The notes under the pieces are model-generated. The model did not search any database. It saw only the letters and a program-made list of their open reading frames with translations, and was not told where the DNA came from. A DNA stretch of 64,000 nucleotides, from the NCBI GenBank assembly GCA_002308915.1, contig DBWI01000014.1, positions 18,786 to 82,785 on the forward strand, written 5' to 3'. Position numbers and translations under genes: made by a program. Source of the stretch: Christensenella sp. UBA1242. Lineage in GTDB: Bacteria; Bacillota; Clostridia; Christensenellales; UBA1242. Shown here one piece after another: positions 1 to 8,821 of this stretch (the stretch's first letter is position 1; every line of letters starts with the position of its first letter).

Positions 1-401
1 TTCAAAATCATATTTGGGGAAAAGACAGCCTTATTTCTATTGCTCTTGTTTTGAAAATAGTGTCAACTTTGAATAAACCTTTTGATGAAATTGTAAATGA
101 AATGCTTAAGTTTGCAGATAATTTTTCAAAAGTGATAAAAGATAAACAATACAAGTATTCTCCAGAAAAAGAAAAAGAAATTAAAGAAACGCTGTTCAAA
201 AAACAACTAATGCCAAACTTAACACATAATGTTGTAAAAATTCAAAGAGATGATTGTGTTAAAGTTTTTTATGAAAATGGAGATTGGACGCTTATTCGTT
301 TTTCTGGAACAGAACCAGTTCTTAGAATTTTTGTTGAGTTTGAAAACAACTTAACTTGTCAACAAGAAATATCTTTGTGGCAGGACTTTTTGAATTTGTA
401 A
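1..401 (+). CDS. Phosphomannomutase/phosphoglucomutase, C-terminal fragment (5' end outside window)
   Basis: The reading frame is open from the window edge (codons in phase with position 3) to the TAA at 399-401, so only the last ~130 residues are seen. The signature is the C-terminal domain of alpha-D-phosphohexomutases: a FSGTEPVLRIFVE motif (the phosphate-binding SGTEP...R loop of domain 4) near residue 110 of the fragment. These cytosolic enzymes interconvert hexose 1- and 6-phosphates for envelope and glycogen precursors. The substrate (mannose, glucose or glucosamine phosphate) cannot be decided without the active-site serine and metal loops, which lie upstream. A terminator follows directly, so this is the last gene of its unit. 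Confidence 0.8.
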   Translation, partial: QNHIWGKDSLISIALVLKIVSTLNKPFDEIVNEMLKFADNFSKVIKDKQYKYSPEKEKEIKETLFKKQLMPNLTHNVVKIQRDDCVKVFYENGDWTLIRFSGTEPVLRIFVEFENNLTCQQEISLWQDFLNL

Positions 402-404
402 ATA

Positions 405-425
405 AATCCCGTCTGGGATTTTTTT
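405..425 (+). terminator. Intrinsic terminator after phosphohexomutase
   Basis: Six-base stem AATCCC/GGGATT with loop GTCT, followed by a T run. It begins 4 bases after the stop codon of the mutase. Confidence 0.8.
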
Positions 426-437
426 ATTTAAACAAAA

Positions 438-467
438 TTGACATAGATATATAAGTTATTGTACAAT
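438..467 (+). promoter_or_regulatory. Promoter of the 474 gene, placed for a leaderless transcript
   Basis: TTGACA (438-443), 18-base spacer, TACAAT (462-467). Six bases separate the -10 box from the ATG at 474, so transcription should begin on or next to the start codon. No ribosome binding site fits in between. Confidence 0.65.
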
Positions 468-473
468 GCAGTT

Positions 474-956
474 ATGAAAAAATTTAGCACATCAAAAAAT
501 GTTTATTATATTTTGGGTTTTGCAATTCTTCTTGTTCTTGGTGGAATTGCACTTTTGGTTTGGAGTATTTTTGATTTTAGTACAGACAAACTTATGGCAA
601 CAATAACCGTACTTTTTGTTGGTTTTACTATACTTGTTCCTTTGATAAAACATTCAAAATTAATATTTTGTAAGGTTTCATTTTCTAAAGACGGAATTAG
701 TAAATTCTATCATGGAAAGTTGGTTGTTTTTATTGGTTGGCAAGAGATTAAAAAAATGGAAGTAATGCCAAGAATAAACAGATTTAATGAAACAAAAATG
801 TATGTTCAAAAAACAGAATTCGCTACTAGTGAGTATATTAAAGACATGAGAGAAAACATCTATTTTGTAATCAATTTTAAAACACTTGCAGAACTTTTGA
901 AATACAAAAAACAATTCCCAAAAGAAATTGTCAATCGTGAAGTTATAGGTATTTGA
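474..956 (+). CDS. Small membrane protein, unknown function
   Basis: This 160-residue protein has two hydrophobic segments near the N-terminus (about residues 12-33 and 42-57), then a polar, beta-rich tail of about 100 residues that resembles small bacterial PH-like membrane proteins (YdbT/YdjZ style), although no motif proves it. A TTG codon at 459 would lengthen the frame, but it lies inside the -10 box, so ATG at 474 is the start. The following acyltransferase begins 3 bases after the stop, so the two are probably co-translated and may share a role at the envelope. Confidence 0.7.
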   Translation: MKKFSTSKNVYYILGFAILLVLGGIALLVWSIFDFSTDKLMATITVLFVGFTILVPLIKHSKLIFCKVSFSKDGISKFYHGKLVVFIGWQEIKKMEVMPRINRFNETKMYVQKTEFATSEYIKDMRENIYFVINFKTLAELLKYKKQFPKEIVNREVIGI

Positions 957-959
957 TAT

Positions 960-2210
960 ATGTCAAAAATTAACAAAAAATTAAATAATCTTACAAAAAA
1001 TTTTGGTTTTAAAAAACAAGAACTTACCGAGATAAAAAAAATGTATCTTGGTGAGTTTTTTAATCCTCAAGATACAGCATATCAAAAACTTTTGAAGATA
1101 TCAAAAAAACTATGTGATGAATACAACTCTATAGATAAAAATCTTAAGGAAAAACTATCACTTTTTAAAACTATAAAAATATATTTCAAAAAGAAAAAAA
1201 TAATCAACAAACTCTTTCCTTGTCACAAAATGATTGGAAGCATTAGACATGTTGATACAATAATTGGACTTGTTGACCTTGATAACTTTGTATTCTTAAA
1301 TAATGGTGCAAGTTTTTCTAAATATACTCTTACTCATATTGGCAGTGGTACAATGTTTGGAGTAAAAGTTACTGTTGGTAGTGATGAAGTTGAAAAAAAT
1401 GATAATTTAATTAAATTATCAAAAATTGAAATTGGTAAAAACACTTGGCTTGGTGCTGGTGCAAAAATATTTAATAACACAACGCTAAATGATGGATGTG
1501 TGGTTGCAAGTGGAGCAAATGTTTGCGATGATGTAAACAAAAATTCTTTGTACCTTGGCAGACCAGGAAAAAACTATTGCGTGTTAGATAAATCATATTC
1601 ACCAAAACCAAAAATTCATCAAGATTACACACATGAGCAAGTTGAAAAAATTTATTCCACAATTAAAAATCTTGGTTACAAAAGTGTATGGAAAGAATAC
1701 AAAAAAATGCTAACCGGTCAAAAATTTAATACTTGTAAAATTAAGTTTGGAAATCTGTTTTTGCTTACGCACAGACTTTGTGCTGAAATGAGTAACAAAG
1801 AAACAACAAAATCTCGTCGTGAACAAATTATTGATGTATTATTCCCTAACCATGGTGAAAATTTTGTTGTAGAAAATGATGTGTTTATTGATTTGCTTGG
1901 AAGTGTGGTTTGTGGTGATAATGTTACAATTAAAAGTGGAACTTATCTTGCAGGAAATGTTTTTATTGGTGACAATGTTACATTGCAAAATAATACAATA
2001 ATTTTTGCAAGTGAACATGATATGATTGCTAGTGACAGAAAAATGCGATTTAACTTGAAAAATGGTTTATATCGCTGGACTTGGACAGATACAGTTATTG
2101 TTAATTCAAATATCTCAATTGGAGAAAATGCAATAATTGTCCCTAGCACAGTGGTATCTCAAAATATTCCTGCAAACGCTCTTTGTACAAACAAAAAAAT
2201 TATTGAATAA
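960..2210 (+). CDS. Tandem left-handed beta-helix acyltransferase-like protein
   Basis: The 416-residue protein has two separate hexapeptide-repeat (LbH) blocks, about residues 110-205 and 300-410, each ending like maltose/galactoside O-acetyltransferases (IGENAIIVPSTVVSQNIPANAL-type end). The segment before each block is also similar (FPCHKMIG... and FPNHGENF...), so the gene looks like an internal duplication of a ~200-residue acetyltransferase unit. LbH enzymes usually trimerise and transfer acetyl groups to sugars, so a role in surface glycan or amino-sugar modification is likely. It starts 3 bases after the preceding membrane gene without a clear SD and probably depends on coupling. The acceptor is unknown. 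Confidence 0.75.
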   Translation: MSKINKKLNNLTKNFGFKKQELTEIKKMYLGEFFNPQDTAYQKLLKISKKLCDEYNSIDKNLKEKLSLFKTIKIYFKKKKIINKLFPCHKMIGSIRHVDTIIGLVDLDNFVFLNNGASFSKYTLTHIGSGTMFGVKVTVGSDEVEKNDNLIKLSKIEIGKNTWLGAGAKIFNNTTLNDGCVVASGANVCDDVNKNSLYLGRPGKNYCVLDKSYSPKPKIHQDYTHEQVEKIYSTIKNLGYKSVWKEYKKMLTGQKFNTCKIKFGNLFLLTHRLCAEMSNKETTKSRREQIIDVLFPNHGENFVVENDVFIDLLGSVVCGDNVTIKSGTYLAGNVFIGDNVTLQNNTIIFASEHDMIASDRKMRFNLKNGLYRWTWTDTVIVNSNISIGENAIIVPSTVVSQNIPANALCTNKKIIE

Positions 2211-2241
2211 AAAAATTGACACGAAAAGTGCCAATTTTTTA
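2210..2241. terminator. Bidirectional terminator between convergent genes
   Basis: A-rich arm, stem of the type AATTGaCAC / GTGcCAATT with one mismatch and loop GAAAA, then T-rich tail. The symmetric A/T flanks let it serve both the + strand acyltransferase and the - strand operon ending at 2254. Confidence 0.75.
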
Positions 2242-2253
2242 TTTTTTACTTAA

Positions 2254-3057
2254 TTATTTTCTATTATTTGATATTTGAATTTTCATAACAATTTCAAGTA
2301 TAATTTGAACAATTCTTATGACTGCAACTATAAATTCACAAATATATGTAAGCTTGTATGCCTCAAATACTTTTTTTGTCGTTTCAATTTCTTCTTCATC
2401 TAGTACTTTTGAATCTGTAATAATTTTGAGTGCCATTTTATTTGCTTTTGTTTCTACTGGCAAGTTGAGTAAAAGTTCAACAAATCCAGCAAGAATAATA
2501 AAAGTACTAACTCCAAGACAAATAATTGAAACTAAACCAAATTGTGAAAATAAAACAAGATCAATAATTGCACCAAGCAAAATAATTGGAATAAACAAAA
2601 TTGGTCCAACAAGTGATAACACTTGTGATGCATTTCTTACCCTTACAGTTTTGTCGCCGTCATGGTCCATTTTTGCAAGTGCAACTTTTTGAAGAGCAAC
2701 ACTTACTGCTGTTATACTATCTTTGTTTGCTATTCTTCCTCTTAAATAAATTGTCTTTCTTCTTACGCTATAACAGTTACCAATAAAGAACGCTCTAAGC
2801 CAACTTGCTTTTTTTATTTTTACATCATTTAATCCAGCTGCTTTTAGTGCTTCTTCTGCAACTTCAAAACTTGTTTTACCATTTTTGGTTGTTGCATGAT
2901 TGGCTTTGCTGTATTTTACTACAAGAATAATTCTCATAACAAGTGCTGCAATTATCATAACTGCAAGTAAAGCAGAAACTATTAAATATGCAATTGCAAG
3001 TCCTCTTGTTACACCTAAGTCTGTTAAATATTTTATTGCTTTTTCTATTAGTTCCAT
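2254..3057 (-). CDS. YugP-family membrane protease paralog lacking the zinc site (pseudo-protease)
   Basis: This 267-residue protein has an N-terminal membrane segment (~20-47) and further hydrophobic segments in the C-terminal half (~145-190, ~235-260). It aligns along its length with the two intact YugP-type zinc peptidases at 43.4-44.9 kb; for example LPVETKANKMALKII here against LPVELNASKRGLKML there. Where those have AAHEIGH, this one has VALQKVA (residues 120-126), so both zinc histidines and the catalytic Glu are gone. It is last in a four-gene operon, 15 bases after the metzincin gene, with RBS GGAG. It probably acts as a binding or regulatory partner rather than as an enzyme. Assignment to the family is firm; the role is inferred. 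Confidence 0.7.
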   Translation of the reverse strand: MELIEKAIKYLTDLGVTRGLAIAYLIVSALLAVMIIAALVMRIILVVKYSKANHATTKNGKTSFEVAEEALKAAGLNDVKIKKASWLRAFFIGNCYSVRRKTIYLRGRIANKDSITAVSVALQKVALAKMDHDGDKTVRVRNASQVLSLVGPILFIPIILLGAIIDLVLFSQFGLVSIICLGVSTFIILAGFVELLLNLPVETKANKMALKIITDSKVLDEEEIETTKKVFEAYKLTYICEFIVAVIRIVQIILEIVMKIQISNNRK

Positions 3058-3072
3058 AAAATTCTCCGTCTA

Positions 3073-3933
3073 TTACATTGTTTGTTCTGGTTCATTATTT
3101 TTGTTATCAGAATATGTTACTGTGTAATCAGTTGATACTGTTAATGGTGCTGATAACACTTCTTGAATATTTCCTGTGTATGTTGGTTCTGCACCATAAA
3201 ATTGAACATTATATTTGTCTAATAGATAAATATCATATTCTGTAACATCTTTTGGAGTACCAGGTTTTACATATGTATTCATTATTGATGCTCTGTCATC
3301 AATATGAGCAAAACCCATTGCGTGCATTGATTCGTGTACTGCAGTTGTATATGCAGCTGCATTATGAGCACTCAATGTTTCTTCAATTGTATCAAGTTCA
3401 TCCCATACCATTAAAAGATAATTTTTTCTAAAAGTGATACTAAGGTCTTTTAATTCATGACTAAAAAGTTCATAATGCCAATTTGTGTGAGCCATAACAT
3501 TTTTATTGTTGTCAAGAACTTCTGTTGTCATATAAAGTGGAATGTCTTGTTTTCCTATTGAGTCAACTTTTGGTATATCATATTTTTCCGCCAGATTCTC
3601 ATCTTGTGTACACAAATTGAAATTTACTTTGCTGTTGTAGTTATTTAATGTTGTGTATGCTTCTTTGAATGCGTTAACCACCAAAAACTCGTCTTCTTCT
3701 GTTGTTCCAAAATGAAGCATTTCATCAAATTGTTCGGTTATTACAACATTATGTTCACCTTCTTTAAGATGAACTCCATTTGCAAGAAGTGGTAAACCAT
3801 CAGCCACACTTGCGTGATGATGGTCAACCAAATCTAATGTTAAATTCATGCCACCTATACCAATTGCAGCACCGATAATAGCTATACCAGCCATCTTTAG
3901 GATGCCTTTTATGCCATCTCTTTTTTTACCCAT
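3073..3933 (-). CDS. Membrane-anchored or secreted metzincin metalloprotease (matrixin-like)
   Basis: This 286-residue protein has a basic N-terminus and one hydrophobic segment (~14-32), so it is exported. The zinc site HESMHAMGFAH (H200, E201, H204, G207, H210) is followed by ASIMN, the Met-turn, which together define a metzincin zinc endopeptidase of the M10/M12 type. ATG at 3933 is chosen because the GAGGAA element overlapping the end of the upstream gene is spaced correctly for it; a GTG at 3945 in frame is less likely. It overlaps or abuts the lipoprotein gene stop (3935), which indicates coupling. It is probably an extracellular or cell-surface protease acting with the other operon products. 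Confidence 0.8.
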   Translation of the reverse strand: MGKKRDGIKGILKMAGIAIIGAAIGIGGMNLTLDLVDHHHASVADGLPLLANGVHLKEGEHNVVITEQFDEMLHFGTTEEDEFLVVNAFKEAYTTLNNYNSKVNFNLCTQDENLAEKYDIPKVDSIGKQDIPLYMTTEVLDNNKNVMAHTNWHYELFSHELKDLSITFRKNYLLMVWDELDTIEETLSAHNAAAYTTAVHESMHAMGFAHIDDRASIMNTYVKPGTPKDVTEYDIYLLDKYNVQFYGAEPTYTGNIQEVLSAPLTVSTDYTVTYSDNKNNEPEQTM

Positions 3934-3934
3934 T

Positions 3935-5011
3935 TTATTCCTCACATAATTTTTGGTTTACTTTGTATAAAGCTACAACAGAATTTTTTGTGAAACTATA
4001 TATTTTTTGAATATAAGTAAATCTGTTTGCATCTTCTTTTGCATATTCATCCAAATCAAAATGATAATCAATTCTAAATACTGCCATATCTACAGAATCT
4101 AAGCTTCTATAGAAACACTCTTTATCATTCATATAACTATTGTAAACATCTAAATAATCTTGTAATTCTTGAACTGTTGCTGTTACAGTTGTGTTTGTGT
4201 TATCAAGTTGAACATAATTGTTTAATGTTTCAAAAATATTGTCTGTGTCCAATTTTACGTAATCACCATTAAAAGAATTAAGATATTTGATTGCTGGAGT
4301 TATTGTTTCTATAACACTTTGCAAGTTGCTAATTGTTTTTTGGTTCTTTAATTGAACATCTGTTAATTCAATATATGATCCATCTGCATTTTTGAATGTA
4401 TCAAATTTTGGATAGATATACTTTTGACATAGTTCCAAGAAGTTGTTATCCAACTCAACAACTTTTTCACAAAGATTAATTAGTTTTCTTTTATATTCTC
4501 TTAAATGTTGTAAACTAATTGAACCAACAGCATTAGCTTGTGAATCATTGATAATGTTTGTATCTAATTGTTCAACTGTTGTGTGGAAACCTTTGATGGT
4601 CTCTTTTACATCTTTTACTAGTTTTTCAAATTTTTGATAATCGTTCTTCATCTCTGAAGTTGTTTTTGCAGGTACTACCAAAAATATTCCTTCAAACGCT
4701 GACAAAAAGTGGAATGATGCTGTGAATATGTTGTCATAAACATCTTTTAGTTCTGTATAGGCAACAACTTTTTCATCTGTGTATGTGTGGTTTTCAATTT
4801 TTTCTAGAACATCATTAACACGAGCACCATACTTTATGCCTTCACTGTATTTTGTTTCTTCATTTAAACAAATTTCAGTGATGAACTCACTATAAACTGT
4901 GTTTGTTTGTTCATAGAATCTATCACTACTATCTAGTTCACAGGCCATAAATGTTAAACTAACAAAAATCAATAAACAAAAAACTGAAATAATTTTTAGA
5001 TAATTCTTCAT
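3935..5011 (-). CDS. Helical lipoprotein, unknown function
   Basis: The 358-residue protein begins with a signal sequence and a lipobox-like LTFMAC (Cys 24), so it is predicted to be lipid-anchored outside the membrane. The rest is Lys/Glu/Asn-rich and mainly helical, with no recognised domain. It lies between the membrane protein at 5957 and the metzincin gene, with 10 bases to the former and direct abutment to the latter, so it may be the protease's substrate, chaperone or anchor. I do not recognise the family. Confidence 0.7.
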   Translation of the reverse strand: MKNYLKIISVFCLLIFVSLTFMACELDSSDRFYEQTNTVYSEFITEICLNEETKYSEGIKYGARVNDVLEKIENHTYTDEKVVAYTELKDVYDNIFTASFHFLSAFEGIFLVVPAKTTSEMKNDYQKFEKLVKDVKETIKGFHTTVEQLDTNIINDSQANAVGSISLQHLREYKRKLINLCEKVVELDNNFLELCQKYIYPKFDTFKNADGSYIELTDVQLKNQKTISNLQSVIETITPAIKYLNSFNGDYVKLDTDNIFETLNNYVQLDNTNTTVTATVQELQDYLDVYNSYMNDKECFYRSLDSVDMAVFRIDYHFDLDEYAKEDANRFTYIQKIYSFTKNSVVALYKVNQKLCEE

Positions 5012-5021
5012 ATTAACCTCC

Positions 5022-5957
5022 TTAAACTAAAAAGTATGATTTGAGTGCTGTTGCACTTTCGGCTACTGCGCCTTCAAGTGATGCTATAAATTCATCATAT
5101 TTGTAAGTTGCTAAAGCATTGATACAATCATCAAAGTTTAGATTTGCAAAGTTGCTTGCTGCAACATCACAATCTGCTTTGTGATCTACATAATATAGTA
5201 CATCATCTGCTTTGTGAGTATTTGCAAAACTTTGTAGTTTTGATATTGATTGTGCAAAATTAAATTGTGTCATTTCTTCTTCTTTGTAATTTAAATAGTA
5301 TTCTGTAATTTTTCTAGCCCAAGAAGCTGTTGTTTGAATTGTCATTTTGCTATGCTTGTTTACAGAAATTGTATCTGACAAATAATTTGCAAATATTTTT
5401 GACATATACTCATAATACTTTGTTTGTGAATTAATAAGCTTTTCGTAAAGGAATTTGTAGTTGTATACTTTTTGATACAATGCATCATTACTTGTATACT
5501 CATTTATTTGTTGATTTGTAAGATAAGTTTCTAAATATTTTTTGCACTCTGCAATGTTATCATTAAGTTCAGAATAATTCTTTTTTATTTCTTGTTGCAA
5601 CTTGGCCATATCTTCGCCTTTGTTCTCTGTAAACTTTAAGTTGTCAAGATAAATTTCATTTTGTGTATCAAGTACCACACTTACTTGGTTATAAACAACA
5701 ATTTTTGCTTTTGTTTGTTGATAAGTCTCTTCTTGAATTGAAGATAACCTGTTTGTTAATACTTCTTCAATTTTTGCATTTCTTGATTTTACATAGGCAA
5801 AATCTTCACTATGAACAAGTACATATGTGTCATTGTATGGTGCTTCAAGGTCTGGCTTTGGTTTTAAAATAAAGAATAAACCCACACCAAGTCCAATAAC
5901 AAGAAGAATTGCTATAAATATAATCAATCCTTTTTTGCCAACTTTAACATTTGCCAT
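5022..5957 (-). CDS. Single-span membrane protein with helical extracellular domain, unknown
   Basis: First gene of the four-gene protease operon. The 311-residue product has a basic start, one transmembrane segment (~10-32, Gly/Ile/Leu rich) and a long helical ectodomain similar in composition to the lipoprotein that follows. RBS AGGAGAGG precedes ATG at 5957. The start faces the dnaA promoter across about 120 bases, so the two units are divergent. No family recognised. Confidence 0.7.
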   Translation of the reverse strand: MANVKVGKKGLIIFIAILLVIGLGVGLFFILKPKPDLEAPYNDTYVLVHSEDFAYVKSRNAKIEEVLTNRLSSIQEETYQQTKAKIVVYNQVSVVLDTQNEIYLDNLKFTENKGEDMAKLQQEIKKNYSELNDNIAECKKYLETYLTNQQINEYTSNDALYQKVYNYKFLYEKLINSQTKYYEYMSKIFANYLSDTISVNKHSKMTIQTTASWARKITEYYLNYKEEEMTQFNFAQSISKLQSFANTHKADDVLYYVDHKADCDVAASNFANLNFDDCINALATYKYDEFIASLEGAVAESATALKSYFLV

Positions 5958-6033
5958 AATCCTCTCCTTTTATTTATAATATAACACATAAAAATAATAA
6001 AATCAATATATGTAAATAAAATTGATTGTCAAG

Positions 6034-6063
6034 TTGACATTTATTGAACACTTGGCTTATAAT
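6034..6063 (+). promoter_or_regulatory. dnaA promoter
   Basis: TTGACA (6034-6039), 18-base spacer, TATAAT (6058-6063). Transcription should begin near 6070. That rules out the upstream in-frame ATG at 6069 as the normal start and gives a leader of about 11 bases containing GGAG (6071-6074). Confidence 0.85.
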
Positions 6064-6080
6064 CTAAAATGGAGAAAAAG

Positions 6081-7433
6081 ATGCAAGATATTAAAAATTT
6101 ATGGGAAAAAGTTCTTTCTAGAGTGGAAACAAATGTTAGTGTTGTTTATTACGAACTTTGGATAGAACCTTTGGAACTTATTGATTACAAAGACAAGCTT
6201 ATTATTGCTTCAAATTCACAAAATGCAAAAAAACAAGTTCTTAAATATCATCAAAAAGAACTTAGCGATGCAATTGCAGATGTATTTGGTGAAGAAATTG
6301 AATTTGAGATTTTGGACCCACAAGAAAAAGATGAATATCTTAAACAAAATAAAACAGAAGAAACTCAAGTTTTTGAAGAAGATGAAAAGAAATTTGTTTT
6401 TAATCCAAAGTACACTTTTGATAACTTTATTATAGGCAAAAGCAATCAATACTGTGCTGCAGCTGCTCGTGCTGTTGCAGAAAATCCAGGACAAAAATTT
6501 AATCCACTATTTATTTATGGTGGCGTTGGTCTTGGAAAGACTCACCTTTTGCACGCAATTGGAAACTATATAAAACAAAACAATCCAAAACTAAAAATTC
6601 AATATGTTACTTGTGATCAATTTACAAATGATTATATTGCATCACTTGGAACAAACAAAGAAAAAAGCACAATTAAAGGCACGGTTGAATTTAGAGAAAA
6701 ATATAGAAATGTTGATGTTTTGATGGTTGATGATATCCAGTTCATTTCTGGAAGAACAAGTACACAAGAAGAATTCTTTAATACTTTTAATGATCTTTAT
6801 CAAAACAACAAACAAATTATTATATCTTCTGACCGTCCACCAAAAGAAATTGAAACACTTGCAGACAGACTTACTTCAAGATTATTGAGCGGTTTGATTC
6901 AAGATATGCAAATGCCAGATTTTGAAACAAGAGTTGCAATTTTGAGAAAAAAAGCACAACTTGAAAGATATTTTATTGATGATGAAGTAATTGAATTTAT
7001 TGCAGAAAAAGCTGCAACAAATATTCGTGAAATGGAAGGACTACTTAGTAAGGTATACTTCTTCGCTTCCCTTCTTGGTAAAAAAACAGCAACAATTGAA
7101 GATGCAAGAGAAGCACTAAAAGAGCAACTTGATATTCAAAAAGAAAAATTGACACCAGAGTCAATAATAAAAACAGTTTGCGATTATTATAGTATTGACT
7201 ATGCTGAAATTACAGGCAAAAAGAAGTCAAAAGAAATTGTTGAGCCAAGAATGATTTCAATTTATCTTATTAGCGAAATGATGGATTTACCTTTGGTAAC
7301 AATTGGAAAATTGTTTGGTGGAAGAGACCACACAACAATTATTCATGCAAGAGATAAAATTGCAGAACTTGTAAAAAAAGATCAAAAAACCAAGATGATT
7401 GTAAACGACTTAAAGTCAAAAATTAATGAATAA
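6081..7433 (+). CDS. dnaA: Chromosomal replication initiator protein DnaA
   Basis: DnaA is the AAA+ ATPase that binds 9-base DnaA boxes and melts the origin. The 450-residue protein shows all parts: N-terminal domain I (DIKNLWEKVL...), a linker, Walker A GGVGLGKT (~residue 147), Walker B MVDDIQFI, sensor motifs, and the domain IV DNA-binding signature GGRDHTTIIHARDK near the C-terminus. ATG at 6081 is chosen over 6069 because of the GGAG site and the promoter position, and it gives the usual N-terminus. dnaN follows after 199 bases that contain DnaA boxes, the typical bacterial arrangement. Confidence 0.97.
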   Translation: MQDIKNLWEKVLSRVETNVSVVYYELWIEPLELIDYKDKLIIASNSQNAKKQVLKYHQKELSDAIADVFGEEIEFEILDPQEKDEYLKQNKTEETQVFEEDEKKFVFNPKYTFDNFIIGKSNQYCAAAARAVAENPGQKFNPLFIYGGVGLGKTHLLHAIGNYIKQNNPKLKIQYVTCDQFTNDYIASLGTNKEKSTIKGTVEFREKYRNVDVLMVDDIQFISGRTSTQEEFFNTFNDLYQNNKQIIISSDRPPKEIETLADRLTSRLLSGLIQDMQMPDFETRVAILRKKAQLERYFIDDEVIEFIAEKAATNIREMEGLLSKVYFFASLLGKKTATIEDAREALKEQLDIQKEKLTPESIIKTVCDYYSIDYAEITGKKKSKEIVEPRMISIYLISEMMDLPLVTIGKLFGGRDHTTIIHARDKIAELVKKDQKTKMIVNDLKSKINE

Positions 7434-7441
7434 TGTTTATT

Positions 7442-7480
7442 TGTGGATAAATTAAAAATTTTGTCAACAACTTGTCCACA
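7442..7480. promoter_or_regulatory. DnaA boxes between dnaA and dnaN
   Basis: TGTGGATAA (7442-7450) is a perfect box on the - strand, and TTGTCCACA (7472-7480) differs by one base. TTGTCAACA (7461-7469) is a weaker third match. They may autoregulate dnaA-dnaN or form one half of a split origin; a stronger box cluster lies at 24.9 kb. The rest of this 199-base interval is very AT-rich. Confidence 0.7.
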
Positions 7481-7632
7481 AAAAGCAAACACAATATATA
7501 GTGTAAAAAGAAAAATATTTTTCAAAAAATTACAATAATTTGTTGTGAAAAGAACTTGTTAACATATCAACAGTGCATATAAATAAAACAACAATTTAAT
7601 AATAAAAAAAATAAAAAGATAAGGAGAAAAAA

Positions 7633-8745
7633 ATGAAAGTAATTTGTGATGGATTGGATTTGTCTGATGCAGTCTTAAAAGTAAGTAAAGCTATTGCAGT
7701 AAAAACAACTAATCCTGTTTTGGAAGGAATAAAACTTGTTGCAGAAGAAGATAGTTTAACACTATTTGCAACAGATCTTGAAATTTCAATCGAAAAGAAA
7801 ATAAGAGCAGAAGTTCTTGAAGAAGGAAGTTGTGTTGTTCCTGGAAAGTTCTTTTGTGAATATGTTAAGAAATTAACAAATGAAAAAATTGAATTAACAC
7901 TTAATGATAACAAGAATCTTGCTATTAAGTATGTTGATAGTGAAGGCTTTATTCAATGTTTTAATGAAGATGAATTCCCTAACATTAACTCATTAAGTTC
8001 TGCAGAATATTTTGGAATAACACAAAAAGGATTAAAGAATGTTATTAACAGAGCAATATTCTCTGTTGCAACAGATGATTCAAGACCAATTCTTAAAGGA
8101 TGTTTGTTTGAAGTAGGTCAAGATGTTTTGAAAGCAGTTACTAGTGATGGTTACAGACTTTCACTTGCAAGAGAAGTCCTTAATTTTAGTAACATTGAAA
8201 CATCATGTATTGTTCCAGATAAAAGTTTGAGAGAAATTAGCAAATTACTTGATGATAGCGACACAATAATCAATGTTTATGTTCAAAAGAATTTCTTGAT
8301 GGTTGACCTTAATGATACAAAAGTTATAACAAGACTTCTTGAAGGTGAATTTTTGAAATATAATCAAATATTGTCATCTTCTGCAAAAGATACATCTGTT
8401 ATTGTAAACAAAGAACAATTGTTAGATTCTTTGGAAAGAGCTTCCCTTCTTACAAGAATCGGCCAAAACAATCTTGTAAAATTTAGCATTAGTGAAGATG
8501 GACTTTTGGTAACTTCTAATTCTGAAATTGGCAATATTAAAGAAAAAATAAATATTTCTCTTGAAGGAAAAGATATTGTTATTTCATTTAATGCAAAATA
8601 CTTTTTGGATGCACTTAGAGTTGTTGAAAATGAGTTTATTAAAATTAATTTTTCAACACAATCAAATCCATGCACAATTACACCTGTTGACGGCGAAAAA
8701 GAAGATTATGTATATTTAATCTTACCTATAAGAACAATAAATTAA
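7633..8745 (+). CDS. dnaN: DNA polymerase III beta subunit (sliding clamp)
   Basis: The 370-residue protein matches the clamp in length and in its three-part pattern: N-terminal MKVICDGLDLSDAVLKVSKAI, central TSDGYRLSLAR, and a C-terminus ending YLILPIRTIN, the usual clamp tail (LPMR-type). The clamp is a dimeric ring that holds DNA polymerase on its template. RBS AAGGAG lies 7 bases before ATG. It follows dnaA in the same direction and probably also has its own promoter in the interval. Confidence 0.96.
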   Translation: MKVICDGLDLSDAVLKVSKAIAVKTTNPVLEGIKLVAEEDSLTLFATDLEISIEKKIRAEVLEEGSCVVPGKFFCEYVKKLTNEKIELTLNDNKNLAIKYVDSEGFIQCFNEDEFPNINSLSSAEYFGITQKGLKNVINRAIFSVATDDSRPILKGCLFEVGQDVLKAVTSDGYRLSLAREVLNFSNIETSCIVPDKSLREISKLLDDSDTIINVYVQKNFLMVDLNDTKVITRLLEGEFLKYNQILSSSAKDTSVIVNKEQLLDSLERASLLTRIGQNNLVKFSISEDGLLVTSNSEIGNIKEKINISLEGKDIVISFNAKYFLDALRVVENEFIKINFSTQSNPCTITPVDGEKEDYVYLILPIRTIN

Positions 8746-8747
8746 AA

Positions 8748-8773
8748 GAAGGAAACTTTCCTTCTTTTTTTTT
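8748..8773 (+). terminator. Terminator after dnaN
   Basis: Stem AGAAGGAAA / TTTCCTTCT with a very short loop, followed by a run of T. Confidence 0.8.
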
Positions 8774-8821
8774 GTCAAATTTTGTCGCATATTGTTTTAT
8801 TATGTGGTAAAATGTCAACAG

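Noticed and set aside
6069..6080. ATG at 6069 as dnaA start
   Set aside because: It lies 5 bases after the -10 box, while GGAG and ATG 6081 give a normal SD-led start and the family N-terminus.
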